Below are positions 32,631 through 41,258 of a stretch of 64,000 nucleotides of DNA, piece by piece. The stretch's first letter is position 1; every line of letters begins with the position of its first letter. Origin of the DNA: Xanthomonas sacchari (GTDB lineage: Bacteria; Pseudomonadota; Gammaproteobacteria; Xanthomonadales; Xanthomonadaceae); the NCBI RefSeq assembly GCF_024266585.1, contig NZ_CP100647.1, positions 2,647,001 through 2,711,000 on the forward strand, given 5' to 3'. Made by a program: the position numbers and the translations under genes. Under the pieces are notes generated by a model. It did no database searches and was not told the origin of the DNA. It worked only from the letters and a program-made list of their open reading frames with translations.

Positions 32631-33210
32631 AGGGGTGCAGGCGGGCCTGCTCCATCGTGTAAGCGGTGCCCGCGAGTTCGCCGTGCAGGGTCTCGGCGCG
32701 CAGTTGGCCGGTCAGATAGAACGGGCTGTACATGTCGGGCGGGTCGATCGGGCTGTCCAGGCGCACATGCACGATCTGGTTCGGCGGCGGTGGCGGCACG
32801 TGGATGCAGGCGCCGTAGTACGGCACGAACAGGAACTCGCGCACGCGGCCGGCGTCGTCGCTGTCCAGCGGCACCACGTAGCCCGGCAGGCGCACCTTGC
32901 GCCCCAGCACGGCGGCCACGGTGTTGTAGGTGCCGGTCTGCGGCATCGCCTGCTTGCCAGTGTGGTTGACCGGCGCTTCGTCGCTGTTTTCCAGCGCCTT
33001 CAGTTCGGCCGGTGGCAGCATCGCGCTCCAGTCCAGTTCGCGATAGCCGTCGGCGTCGGGCTCGCCCAGCGGTGGGTTGATGGCCGCCTCGGCGATCGGT
33101 GCCGGCTGCGCCGCCGCGGTCTGCTGCGGCTGTTTCGGGGCCACGGGTTGTTGCCGGCCGCAGCCGCACACCACGGTGAGCGCCAGCAAGGGAAGTATCC
33201 AGCGGCTCAT
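32617..33210 (-). CDS. DUF3299 lipoprotein (second of tandem pair)
   Basis: 197-aa lipoprotein, lipobox VCGC. It shares LPGYVVPLDSDDAGRVREFL and FVPYYGACIHVPPPPPNQI with the neighbouring copy and has the same overall layout: Pro/Ala-rich linker, then DUF3299. ATG at 33210 is 2 nt after the ABC permease stop. Predicted periplasmic partner of the ABC transporter. Confidence 0.87.
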   Translation of the reverse strand: MSRWILPLLALTVVCGCGRQQPVAPKQPQQTAAAQPAPIAEAAINPPLGEPDADGYRELDWSAMLPPAELKALENSDEAPVNHTGKQAMPQTGTYNTVAAVLGRKVRLPGYVVPLDSDDAGRVREFLFVPYYGACIHVPPPPPNQIVHVRLDSPIDPPDMYSPFYLTGQLRAETLHGELAGTAYTMEQARLHPYEKG

Positions 33211-33212
33211 GC

Positions 33213-34472
33213 TCACAGCTCCGGCGACAGGCCATCGGCCAGGGTGCGGCGATAGGCCAGCAAGGCCGGCACGATGCCGGCGAGCACGCCGGCCAGCAGC
33301 ACGCAGCCTAGCCAGCCCCACTCGGTCGCGCTGGGCGCGATGCGGTTGATCGCCAGGCCGAAATGATCGAGCACCCAGCCGCGCGCCAGCCAACTGGCCG
33401 CGGTCACCACCAGCAGTGCCAGCGCGCACGACACCACGGTGACCAGGCCAGCCTCGAACAGCAGCAGCCAGGCGATGTCGCGCGGCCGCGCGCCGACCGC
33501 GCGCAGGATCGCCATCTCGCGCCGGCGCTCCTGCAGCGTGGCCACCAGCAGCGCGACCATCGACACCAGGCCGAGCAGCACCACCAGCGAGGCGATCATG
33601 CGCAGGGCGCCTTCGGCGGTGCCCAGCGTGCCCCACAGCTGTTGCAGGGTAACGCCCGGCATGATCGCCAGCATCGCTTCCTCCGGGTACTCGTTGATCC
33701 GCCGCTGTACCGAGAAGGTGGCGATGCGGGTCTTCAGGCCGAGCATGAAGGCGGTGATGGTGTCCGGGGTCAGGTCCATCGCCCGCGCCTGCGCGGCGCT
33801 GACGTGGTGGCCCGGCAGGCGCACGCCGGAATGCCAGTCGACATGGATCGCCTCGATCGCCTGCAGCGAGACCAGCACGCTGGAATCCACCGGCGTGCCG
33901 GTGCGGCGCAGGATGCCGACGATCCGGAACGGCTTGTCGGCATGGGTGGCCAGGCTGATCCGTCCGGTGCCATGGGTCAGCACGATCTCGTCGCCGAGGT
34001 GGCGGCCGAGCGCGGCGGCGACGTCGGCGCCGATCACCGCATCGTAGAGGTCGTCGAACGCCCTGCCCTGCGCGAATGCCAGGGGATGCTTTGCGCCGTA
34101 GTGATAGTGCTCGAAGAATCCGGTGCTGGTGCCGACCACCCGATAGCCACGATAGGAATCTCCCAGCGACAGCGGCACCGCCCACTTCACGTCGGGCATC
34201 GCGCTCAGGTCCTGGTAGCTCTTCCACGACACGTTGTTGGTGGCGTCGCCGATGTGGAACACCGAATACAGCAACAGGTTCACCGGGCCCGAGCGCGCGC
34301 CGACGATCAGGTCGGTGCCCGACACGGTGCTGGCGAAACCCTCGTGCGCCTGCGTGCGGATCCGCTCCACGCCCAACAGCAGGGTCACGCTCAGGGTGAT
34401 CACCAGCACGGTCAAGGCCACCCCCAGGCGCCGGCTGCGCAGGCTGGCCAGGGCCAGCTTCAACAGGGTCAT
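33213..34472 (-). CDS. ABC transporter permease, MacB/FtsX type
   Basis: 419-aa. One N-terminal membrane helix (VALTVLVITLSVTLLLGV), a large periplasmic domain with substrate-binding style segments, then three C-terminal helices (ASLVVLLGLVSMVALLVA, VVSCALALLVVTAASW, LLAGVLAGIVPALLAY). The cytoplasmic coupling sequence RRREMAILRAVGARPRDI is typical of this family. The start overlaps the ATPase stop. In Zrg-type operons it works with the ATPase and DUF2796/DUF3299 proteins in zinc acquisition; the substrate is inferred from context only. Confidence 0.9.
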   Translation of the reverse strand: MTLLKLALASLRSRRLGVALTVLVITLSVTLLLGVERIRTQAHEGFASTVSGTDLIVGARSGPVNLLLYSVFHIGDATNNVSWKSYQDLSAMPDVKWAVPLSLGDSYRGYRVVGTSTGFFEHYHYGAKHPLAFAQGRAFDDLYDAVIGADVAAALGRHLGDEIVLTHGTGRISLATHADKPFRIVGILRRTGTPVDSSVLVSLQAIEAIHVDWHSGVRLPGHHVSAAQARAMDLTPDTITAFMLGLKTRIATFSVQRRINEYPEEAMLAIMPGVTLQQLWGTLGTAEGALRMIASLVVLLGLVSMVALLVATLQERRREMAILRAVGARPRDIAWLLLFEAGLVTVVSCALALLVVTAASWLARGWVLDHFGLAINRIAPSATEWGWLGCVLLAGVLAGIVPALLAYRRTLADGLSPEL

Positions 34473-35182
34473 CGCACGCCTCCGGCACTGGCCCGGTTGA
34501 GCGTGGCCAGGTCGATCTGGGCGTCGAACAGCGGTGCGATCGACGGATCGTGGCTGACCACGATCGAACTGGTGCCGCCCTGCCGGCACTCGGCGAACAA
34601 CAATTGCAGGAACGCCTGCGCCGCGACCGGGTCGAGGGCGGAGGTGGGCTCGTCGGCCAGCAGCAACGGCGGGCGCGCGATCAATGCGCGTGCGGCGGCC
34701 ACGCGCTGTTGCTGGCCGACGCTCAGGCGCGCGGCCGGTCGCGACCACAGCGCCGCCACGTCCAGGCCCAGTGCGACCATCAGCCGCTCGATCTCCGCGT
34801 CCAGCGCCCGCGTGCCCGGCCCCAGCCGGCCGCGGCGCGCGGAGAACTGCAGGCCCAGTGCGATGTTGTCGCGGGCGCTGAGGAACGGCAGCAGGTTGAA
34901 CTGCTGGAAGACCACGCCGCAGTGGTCGGCGCGGAAACGGTCGCGCGCGGCCTTGCGCAAGGCCGCCAGGTCCTGCCCGGCTACGCGCACGCAACCGGCA
35001 GTGGGTTGCAGCACGCCGGCGATCAGCGCCAGCAAGGTGCTCTTGCCCGATCCGCTGGCGCCACGCAGCAGCACCTGCTGCCCGCGCGGCAGCGCGAACG
35101 CGGCGATGTCCAGCACCGGCGCGGCGGCGCCGGCATAGCCGAAGCGCACCTCGGTCAGTTCGACAACGTGCTGCTGGCTCAT
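34469..35182 (-). CDS. ABC transporter ATP-binding protein, LolD/MacB type
   Basis: 237-aa. Walker A GASGSGKST, Q-loop VVFQQFNLLPFLSARDN, signature LSVGQQQRVAAARAL, Walker B LLLADEPTSALD, H-loop VVSHD. Overlaps the permease gene (ATGA) and the DUF2796 gene by 4 nt. Energises the adjacent MacB-type permease. Confidence 0.95.
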   Translation of the reverse strand: MSQQHVVELTEVRFGYAGAAAPVLDIAAFALPRGQQVLLRGASGSGKSTLLALIAGVLQPTAGCVRVAGQDLAALRKAARDRFRADHCGVVFQQFNLLPFLSARDNIALGLQFSARRGRLGPGTRALDAEIERLMVALGLDVAALWSRPAARLSVGQQQRVAAARALIARPPLLLADEPTSALDPVAAQAFLQLLFAECRQGGTSSIVVSHDPSIAPLFDAQIDLATLNRASAGGVR

Positions 35183-35721
35183 TCCGGCAGCTTCACCCGG
35201 GTCTGCCCGGGCACCACCTCGGTGCGGCCCTGGCCGGCCGCGGTGGCGACGTCCACCAGCACCGTGTGCAGCTCGGGGAAACGCTGCGGCAGCAGCACCT
35301 GCAGGTGGTCGAGCCGTGCCGGCTGCGCGCAGTGGAACGCGTATCGGGCGTGGAACTCGGCATGGCTGTGGCCGGGTTCGTCCGGATCGGCCATCGCCAC
35401 GGCGTAGCCCTCGGTGGTGACCTGCGCGCTGCGCAGCGAACAGGCCGCAGCGACCGGGAACTGCAACCAGCCGGCACCGCGCAGGGTGGCGACCGCGGCC
35501 GCCAGGCGCTGGCGCTCGCTGGCGTCGCGCACGGGATGTTCGAAATCGAGGATGCCGATGCCCGGCGCGCTGAGTTGAACCTCCACCGCCGTGCCATCCA
35601 CGGCGACCTCCAGGTTGGCCTGGCCGTGCACGTGCGGGCCGTGGTGGCGGACCGCGGCGGTGGCGGGCGAGCTGGCGAAAAGAAGCAACAGGATCAGGGA
35701 AATGCCAGGTCGCATATGCAT
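35179..35721 (-). CDS. DUF2796 periplasmic protein
   Basis: 180-aa secreted protein with a signal peptide ending near ATAAV, then a His-rich start (RHHGPHVHGQANLEVAVDG) and GHSHAEFHARYAFHC, all potential zinc ligands. This is the DUF2796 (ZrgA-like) pattern. First gene of the ABC/DUF3299 operon; an AT-rich dyad lies 13 nt before its start. Likely high-affinity metal capture in the periplasm. Confidence 0.85.
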   Translation of the reverse strand: MHMRPGISLILLLLFASSPATAAVRHHGPHVHGQANLEVAVDGTAVEVQLSAPGIGILDFEHPVRDASERQRLAAAVATLRGAGWLQFPVAAACSLRSAQVTTEGYAVAMADPDEPGHSHAEFHARYAFHCAQPARLDHLQVLLPQRFPELHTVLVDVATAAGQGRTEVVPGQTRVKLPE

Positions 35722-35733
35722 TGCATCGGTTGA

Positions 35734-35753
35734 GTTACACTATAACATTAGTG
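35734..35753. promoter_or_regulatory. Candidate Zur-type operator before DUF2796 operon
   Basis: Overlapping dyads GTTA-5-TAAC (35734-35746) and CACTA-6-TAGTG (35738-35753) occur in an AT-rich patch of an otherwise GC-rich region, immediately upstream of the predicted zinc operon. General form resembles Zur boxes but the match to a defined consensus is only partial. Confidence 0.4.
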
Positions 35754-35876
35754 AATAATCACATGGATGCAAGCCGGCCGCTGCCGTCAGTCAGCCGCGG
35801 TTCGCCTGCGACCACGACAGAAGTCCGTCGCACGGCGGGCAGGCGCCGCGATGGGCGCCGAACTTCAAGGACTTCC

Positions 35877-36107
35877 ATGGTGTCTTCCATCATTCCCGAC
35901 AGCTACACCGCCTGGCGCCACTGCATCGAGGTCGACTGCGGCTTGCGCCTCGACCCGGCCTATATCGCGCAACGCATCGCCGCGCTGAACGACCCCACCG
36001 ACCATCACACCCAGCAGTTCGTCCGCTGCTGGGGCGAGCCGCATCGCCAGCAGGTGCTGCTGTGGTTCGCGCAGGCGCAGGCGGCATTCGCCGACGGTCG
36101 CGGCTGA
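35877..36107 (+). CDS. Small conserved-type hypothetical protein
   Basis: 76-aa soluble protein (starts MVSSIIPDSYTAWRHC) with several His, Trp and two Cys residues. The ATG at 35877 follows a purine-rich AAGGAC; an upstream in-frame ATG at 35721 would add a low-complexity Arg-rich stretch and overlap the divergent gene start. Family not recognised. GC-rich coding bias supports it as real. Confidence 0.6.
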   Translation: MVSSIIPDSYTAWRHCIEVDCGLRLDPAYIAQRIAALNDPTDHHTQQFVRCWGEPHRQQVLLWFAQAQAAFADGRG

Positions 36108-36486
36108 GCCGTCATCCTCGGCTGCCGCGGTGGTTGGGTGTGGGGTGCAACGTCGGCGGCTGTCTGCTGCCGAAGGCCGCACCGCAAGTGGCGCTGGCCG
36201 CGGCGTGCTCATACGGAGGGGAGGCGATGTCTTGATCCCCTGCTCGCCCAAGGTCATCAGGCCAGTGGCGGCCGCTGCGACTGACGCGCACCGGCGGCAT
36301 CCCGGACCCTGGCGCGCTGTCGGCGCGCACGGCCCTGGCCTTCCCGTCCGGATCACGTTCGCTACACGCGCCTCTCTATGACAGGTACGCGACAGCCGCG
36401 GGCTGCCCAGCCACGGCTGCTGCCGGTAGCATGCACGCGCACAGCCGTCCGGCATCCACTTCCCAGCTTCCGCAAGGACCCTCAAC
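36108..36486. other. 379-nt gap without a convincing gene
   Basis: GC-rich, with short Arg/Pro-rich frames only. I see no tRNA, repeat or strong dyad. It should contain the promoter of the phospholipase D-like gene. Confidence 0.5.
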
Positions 36487-37767
36487 GTGCGTCTTTCTTC
36501 CCTCGCCAGTGCGTATCGCGCGCGTCGCGTCCTGTCCACCACGCTGGCTTGCCTGCTGCTCTCGGCAGCGACTGGGCTTGAGGCCCGGCCACAGCCCTCG
36601 CAGTTCCAGATCGTCGAGAGCGTGCCCGAGGCCAGCGTCTATGGAGAGCCCGGGGTGCCGCGCACCCAGCCGACCTGGCTGGCCATGATCAATGGCGCCA
36701 GGCAGCGCATCGACATCGCCGCGTTCTACATCTCCGAGAAGCCCGGCACCGGCCTGACTCCGGTCCTCGACGCGCTGGCCGCACGCGCCCGCGCCGGCGT
36801 GGCGGTGCACCTGCTGGTCGACCATACGTTCCTCGCGAAAAACCCGGACAGCGTCGCCTGGCTGGGCAAGGTGCCCGGCATCACCGTGCGGGTGCTGCCG
36901 GTCGACACGCTGACCGGCGGCGTGCTGCACGCCAAGTACATGATCGTCGACGACGCCAGCGTGTTCGTCGGCAGCCAGAACTGGGACTGGCGGGCGCTGG
37001 AGCAGATCCACGAGATCGGCGCGCGCATCGACGACGCACGGTTCGCCAAGACCTTCGCCGCCAGTTTCGACTACAGCTGGCGCCTGGCCGACGAAGGCAA
37101 TCTGGCCAAGGCGCAGGCACGCGGCGTGCAGCCGCCGGACTTCGCCCCGGCCACCGCCACCGATCCGGTACTGCTGGATGCCGGCAGCGCCGCGCCGCTG
37201 ATCGCCTTCCCCGCCTTCAGCCCGCCGGCGCTGCAGCCGGCCTGGGTGACTGCCGAGGAGCCTGCGCTGGTCGACATGATCCGCTCCAGCCAGCAGGCGC
37301 TGCGCATCCAGGTGATGACGCTCTCGGCGATCCGCAGCTTCGGGCCCAAGGGCTGGTGGACGCCGGTCGACAGCGCCATCCGCGATGCCGCCGCACGCGG
37401 CGTGCAGGTGCACATCATCGTCGCCGACTGGGCGCTGCGCGAACCGATGCAGGCGTATCTGAAGAGCCTGGCCGCGCTGCCCAACATCACGGTGAAGTTC
37501 AGCCGCCTGCCGCCGGCGCCGCAAGGCTTCATCCCGTATGCGCGGGTCGAGCACGCCAAGTATGCGGTGGCCGACGACCGCAGCAGCGTCATCGGCACCG
37601 GCAACTGGGAATGGAGCTACTTCAACACCGCGGTGGACGCCTCGGTGTTCGTCAAGGGCAAGGGCCCGGCCGACACGCTGACGCGCATCTTCGACCGCGA
37701 CTGGAACGGCCCCTACGTGACGACGCTGCAGCCTGGCCAGAACTACGAGGCGCCGCGGACCGAATAG
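36487..37767 (+). CDS. Secreted phospholipase D-like protein
   Basis: 426-aa, GTG start, N-terminal signal peptide (TTLACLLLSAATGLEARP). Two PLD catalytic motifs of HxK-type: LHAKYMIVDDASVFVGSQN (about 157-175) and EHAKYAVADDRSSVIGTGN (about 356-374). Both keep His, Lys, Asp and Asn. This is the two-motif architecture of bacterial PLD, close to the PLD3/4-like subgroup. Exported to periplasm or outside. Alone in its transcript. Confidence 0.88.
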   Translation: MRLSSLASAYRARRVLSTTLACLLLSAATGLEARPQPSQFQIVESVPEASVYGEPGVPRTQPTWLAMINGARQRIDIAAFYISEKPGTGLTPVLDALAARARAGVAVHLLVDHTFLAKNPDSVAWLGKVPGITVRVLPVDTLTGGVLHAKYMIVDDASVFVGSQNWDWRALEQIHEIGARIDDARFAKTFAASFDYSWRLADEGNLAKAQARGVQPPDFAPATATDPVLLDAGSAAPLIAFPAFSPPALQPAWVTAEEPALVDMIRSSQQALRIQVMTLSAIRSFGPKGWWTPVDSAIRDAAARGVQVHIIVADWALREPMQAYLKSLAALPNITVKFSRLPPAPQGFIPYARVEHAKYAVADDRSSVIGTGNWEWSYFNTAVDASVFVKGKGPADTLTRIFDRDWNGPYVTTLQPGQNYEAPRTE

Positions 37768-37863
37768 CGTGTGCTGTCGCGCTGGAGGCTTGTGTCTTCA
37801 AGGTCGAGCAGATGGCGGGCCGGTACGTGTTTCATCACGTCATCGGCCGGCGTGTGAAGCTGC

Positions 37864-37883
37864 GCACCGAAGCGCTTCGGTGC
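37864..37883. terminator. GC-rich perfect palindrome after the PLD gene
   Basis: GCACCGAAGC joined directly to GCTTCGGTGC, 97 nt past the stop codon. It can fold as an 8-bp stem with a GCGC loop. No T-run follows, so a terminator role is tentative. Confidence 0.35.
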
Positions 37884-38051
37884 TCTGTCGGACGGTGTTG
37901 TCATCTGGTGCCGCGGCCATCCCGACGAAGCCTTAACCGCTGCTCCCTATCCTGGCCTCGCGCTGGAAGGCGCCCGCTGCGCCAGGCGATGCCATCGGTG
38001 CGGAGAAGTGCTCCTCCAACTGCGTACGGACATCAAAAACAAGGAGACGCC

Positions 38052-38327
38052 ATGAAGACGCTGCACGCATTCTTGCTCACTGGAAGCCTGCTGGGCCTCG
38101 CCTCGCCGGTCTTCGCCGAGGTCGCCAATCTGACCAACAGCGCCGATGGCGCCGACCGCGAAGCGGGTATCGCGGCGGTCAAGAAGAAGTTGCAGGACGC
38201 CTGCACATCGCGCAAGGGCACGCCGGATTCCAACTCGTTCGAGGTGGTGTTCGAGAAGACCAGCCAGAATCCGGACGTTCCCAAGCCCTATTACGTGGAT
38301 GGAAAGATGAAGTGCGATCTCCCGTAG
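38052..38327 (+). CDS. Small secreted hypothetical protein
   Basis: 91-aa. Signal peptide ends at VFA-EV. The mature part has two Cys (DACTSRKG, MKCDLP) that could form one disulphide. AAGGAG lies 6 nt before the ATG. Family not recognised. Followed by a hairpin terminator, so it is a monocistronic gene. Confidence 0.7.
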   Translation: MKTLHAFLLTGSLLGLASPVFAEVANLTNSADGADREAGIAAVKKKLQDACTSRKGTPDSNSFEVVFEKTSQNPDVPKPYYVDGKMKCDLP

Positions 38328-38377
38328 GGGTGAGTGCGACCGGCGTGGCTTACGCGTGACATCGCCTCCATCCGGAC

Positions 38378-38399
38378 AAGGCCCCACTTGCGGGGCTTT
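38378..38399 (+). terminator. Rho-independent-type terminator
   Basis: GCCCC - 6 nt - GGGGC followed by TTTG, with flanking AAG/CTT pairing, 51 nt after the small secreted protein gene. Confidence 0.6.
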
Positions 38400-38526
38400 G
38401 CTTCATGCGGTTAGCGAACGCCCGTGCGTCTGGGTGGGGCGGCCGGGCCCGGGTAGAGCGACGGTCTTGGCGGTGTGGCTTGCGTCAATCGAGAAAGCCT
38501 GGGAGGCCTCGCCGCCTCCGCACGCA

Positions 38527-39228
38527 CTACGCCGCCAATACCCTCACCAGGACTGCGATTAGCGTCAGATGTCCGAGGTAATACCCGTAGAACACCCAAC
38601 GCATCCGCGGGACCTGGACGTTGCGCGGCGCCAGCACTGCCAGCAACGGAATCGCCAGCAGCGCCCAGCCGTTGCGGTTGTACCAGCACAACAGGCCGAA
38701 GCCGGCCGTGACCAGGATCAGTCGCAGGCCGCGTCCGTCCCACGCCCCCACTGCGCTGGGCACGATCGCCGCGGATGCGCCGCCCCGCGCGTCGACCGCT
38801 GCGCGAAACAGCCACCAGGCCGACAGCACCAGCGCCAGGCCGGACCATTGATAATCCACCAGCAGCGGCGCGACGACGCTGCACATGCCCAGCAGCACCC
38901 ACTGCCGATGCTGGATGCTCCAGATGGCAACGCTGGCCAGGGCGAAGCTCAGCAGGATGTTGAACGGAAACCAGAAGCCGAAGGCCAGGCCATACGCGGG
39001 TTGCGCCAGGATGCCCCACAGCAGCAGCCGGCGGAACGATTTGAGTGCGTCCACGCCGGGCTGCGCGAGGTTGTAGGCCAGGACGATGGCGAACACGGGA
39101 AAGGCGATGCGGCCGAGTTCGGACACGACCGGCACATAACCGCCGAAGAACACCTTGGCGACATGGTCGCCGGTCATCAGGACCAGGGCGATCCACTTCA
39201 ACAGTTCACGGGCACCGCTGGTCATCAT
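38527..39228 (-). CDS. traX: TraX family membrane protein
   Basis: 233-aa integral membrane protein with about seven helices. The opening ELLKWIALVLMTGDHVAKVFFGG and EFxxF-like LGRIAFPVFAIVLAYNLA are the TraX signature; F-plasmid TraX acetylates pilin, and chromosomal homologues are widespread and mostly uncharacterised. The start chosen at 39228 (MMTSGARELLKW) excludes a long Ala/Arg-rich leader. Plus-strand frames here are shadows. Confidence 0.82.
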   Translation of the reverse strand: MMTSGARELLKWIALVLMTGDHVAKVFFGGYVPVVSELGRIAFPVFAIVLAYNLAQPGVDALKSFRRLLLWGILAQPAYGLAFGFWFPFNILLSFALASVAIWSIQHRQWVLLGMCSVVAPLLVDYQWSGLALVLSAWWLFRAAVDARGGASAAIVPSAVGAWDGRGLRLILVTAGFGLLCWYNRNGWALLAIPLLAVLAPRNVQVPRMRWVFYGYYLGHLTLIAVLVRVLAA

Positions 39229-39431
39229 GTCGATCCGAGGCTGGCTCCTGGCGATCGCGCTGCGCCTGCCGCCCTCGCCCGCGACTGGCGGCCTGCCCCG
39301 CGCCGGATCGGGCGCAGGGCGTCGATGCGCTGCGAACCAAGCGGCGCACTTTAGCGAATCGGACGTGCATATGGCGAAAGGAGCGTGGCCATCCGCGCCG
39401 GCACGGGCCGCGCGGGCCGTTGCCGACGCGC

Positions 39432-41159
39432 TCAGGACGCGCGGTCCGCCAGCAGCAACGGCGCCACGGTTGCCCGCTGCACCATCACGCATTGGTCGGC
39501 GATGGCGGACAGGCCGAGACGGTGCGAGACCGCCACCAGGGCGGTATGCGGCAGCCGGCGCCGCAGCGTGCCCAAGACCTGCTGCTCGGCGCTGGCGTCG
39601 AGCGCGCTGGTGGCTTCATCCAGCAGCGCCACGCGCGGTTGCCGCAGCAGCACCTGGGCCAGCAGCAGCCGCTGCAGTTCGCCGCCGGACAGGCGCGCGC
39701 CGGCGCCGTGCGCGGCGGTGTCCAGGCCGGTGTCGCCGTGCAGACGCGCCGCCAGGCCGACGTCGCGCAAGGCCTCCCACATCGCCGCCTCGCTCGCGGC
39801 CGGCGCCGCCCAGGCCAGGCACTGCCGCACGCTGTGGTGCCAGGGCCGCACGCCCTGGGCGACATAGGCCAAGGGGTGCAGTGCGGCGCGATAGCCGGCG
39901 AAGTCGAGGGCGTGGCCGTCGCAGTGGGCGGCGAACTGCGGTGGCGCGACCATGCCGGCCAGGGCATCCATCAAGCTGCTCTTGCCGACCCCGGACGGGC
40001 CGCTGATCAGGGTCAGGGTGCCCGGCGCCAGGACCAGGTCGCGCAAGGCGACTGCAACCAGCGGCGGCGCCAGGCCGATGCGTTCGATTTCGATCGGCGC
40101 CGCCGACGGCAACCTTGTGTCTGTTTCTGCAGCCGCCGGCGCCGCCACCGTGGTCGGCGCGTCAGGCGATGACGTGCCCAGCGCGACATAGCGTTGCCAC
40201 AGCGCCAGTGCCGGCGCGGCCGAGCGCAACTGCTGCACGCTCTGCCGGGTCGAGACCAGGTACGGCAGCAGTCGCCCGAGCAGCAGGCCGACGGTGATGA
40301 GTGCGCCGCGGTCGATGCCATGCCACACCCCGGCCAGCAGCATGATCGCGGCGATGGCGGCCACGGCCGCCAGTTCCAGCAGCAGGCGGCCGGAGGCGAC
40401 CAGCGCCTGCTGCCGCGCGTAGCCGTAGGCGAGCCGGCCGGCGATCGTCTCGTAGGCCTCCTGCTCGCGTGCCTCGCACGCGAACGAGCGCACGTGGCGC
40501 AGGCGCCGCGGAAAATCCTCGCTGAGCCAGAACAAGCGGGTCATGTCGGCGACGTACTGGCGGCTGACCCGGGCCTGTTCGTGGCCGGCGATGCGGAAGG
40601 CCAGCAGGCCCAGCGCCAGCAGCGGCGGCAGCGCCAGCACCAGCATCGGCGAGACCAGGAACGCCGCGGCCAGGCTCACCGCCGCGGTGATCGCCGCCAC
40701 CAGCAACTGCAGCAGCGCGCTGAAGCCCTGCACCGCGATCTCGACGTTGTAGGTGAGCAGGTTGGCGATCTCCGCCGAACTGGCATCGGCCAGGGCCGGC
40801 AGCGGCGCCTGCAGCAGCCGTGCATGCACCTGCCGGCGCAGGTCCAGCGCATGGCGGCTGGCCAGGTCCGCGGCCAGTCGCGTGCCCCACCAGCGCAGCA
40901 GGGCGAAGCCGCCGCTGGCGGCAACGAACAGCAGGGTCTGCGCGAAGAAACCATGCGGCAACGGCAAGGCGTGGCCGGCCAGGGTCAGCACATGGCCGGG
41001 TTGCACCAGCGGCACCAGCGCGACCGCGGCGACGGCACCGGCCACCGCGCCGAGCAGCGACAGCAGCACGTACCAGGCGATGCGCAGGCGCTCGCCGCGG
41101 CCGAGCACGGCGATGAAGGCGCGCAGCAAGTGCGAGGCCGGATCCGGACGCGCACTCAT
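39432..41159 (-). CDS. ABC exporter, fused membrane and ATPase domains
   Basis: 575-aa half-transporter. Six membrane helices occupy about residues 20-290; the nucleotide-binding domain has Walker A SGPSGVGKSSL, signature LSGGELQRLL, Walker B VALLDEATSALD and H-loop VAVSHRLG. ATG at 41159 chosen. It is downstream of the HPr-kinase-like gene on the same strand (99-nt gap), next to a radical SAM and a nucleotidyltransferase, suggesting export of a modified peptide or lipid-linked product. The substrate is not evident. Confidence 0.88.
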   Translation of the reverse strand: MSARPDPASHLLRAFIAVLGRGERLRIAWYVLLSLLGAVAGAVAAVALVPLVQPGHVLTLAGHALPLPHGFFAQTLLFVAASGGFALLRWWGTRLAADLASRHALDLRRQVHARLLQAPLPALADASSAEIANLLTYNVEIAVQGFSALLQLLVAAITAAVSLAAAFLVSPMLVLALPPLLALGLLAFRIAGHEQARVSRQYVADMTRLFWLSEDFPRRLRHVRSFACEAREQEAYETIAGRLAYGYARQQALVASGRLLLELAAVAAIAAIMLLAGVWHGIDRGALITVGLLLGRLLPYLVSTRQSVQQLRSAAPALALWQRYVALGTSSPDAPTTVAAPAAAETDTRLPSAAPIEIERIGLAPPLVAVALRDLVLAPGTLTLISGPSGVGKSSLMDALAGMVAPPQFAAHCDGHALDFAGYRAALHPLAYVAQGVRPWHHSVRQCLAWAAPAASEAAMWEALRDVGLAARLHGDTGLDTAAHGAGARLSGGELQRLLLAQVLLRQPRVALLDEATSALDASAEQQVLGTLRRRLPHTALVAVSHRLGLSAIADQCVMVQRATVAPLLLADRAS

Positions 41160-41258
41160 CGGCGAGCGTCCGCGCGGTGGACCATCGATGCCGTGCGCAA
41201 CCAATGCGCACGCGCGCCAGCGCCCCTCATTGCCGGCATCGTCGCGCGACGCGGCGAC

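Noticed and set aside
36130-36381. 83-aa plus-strand frame before the PLD gene
   Set aside because: Low-complexity Arg/Gly/Ala content and no ribosome site; likely non-coding.
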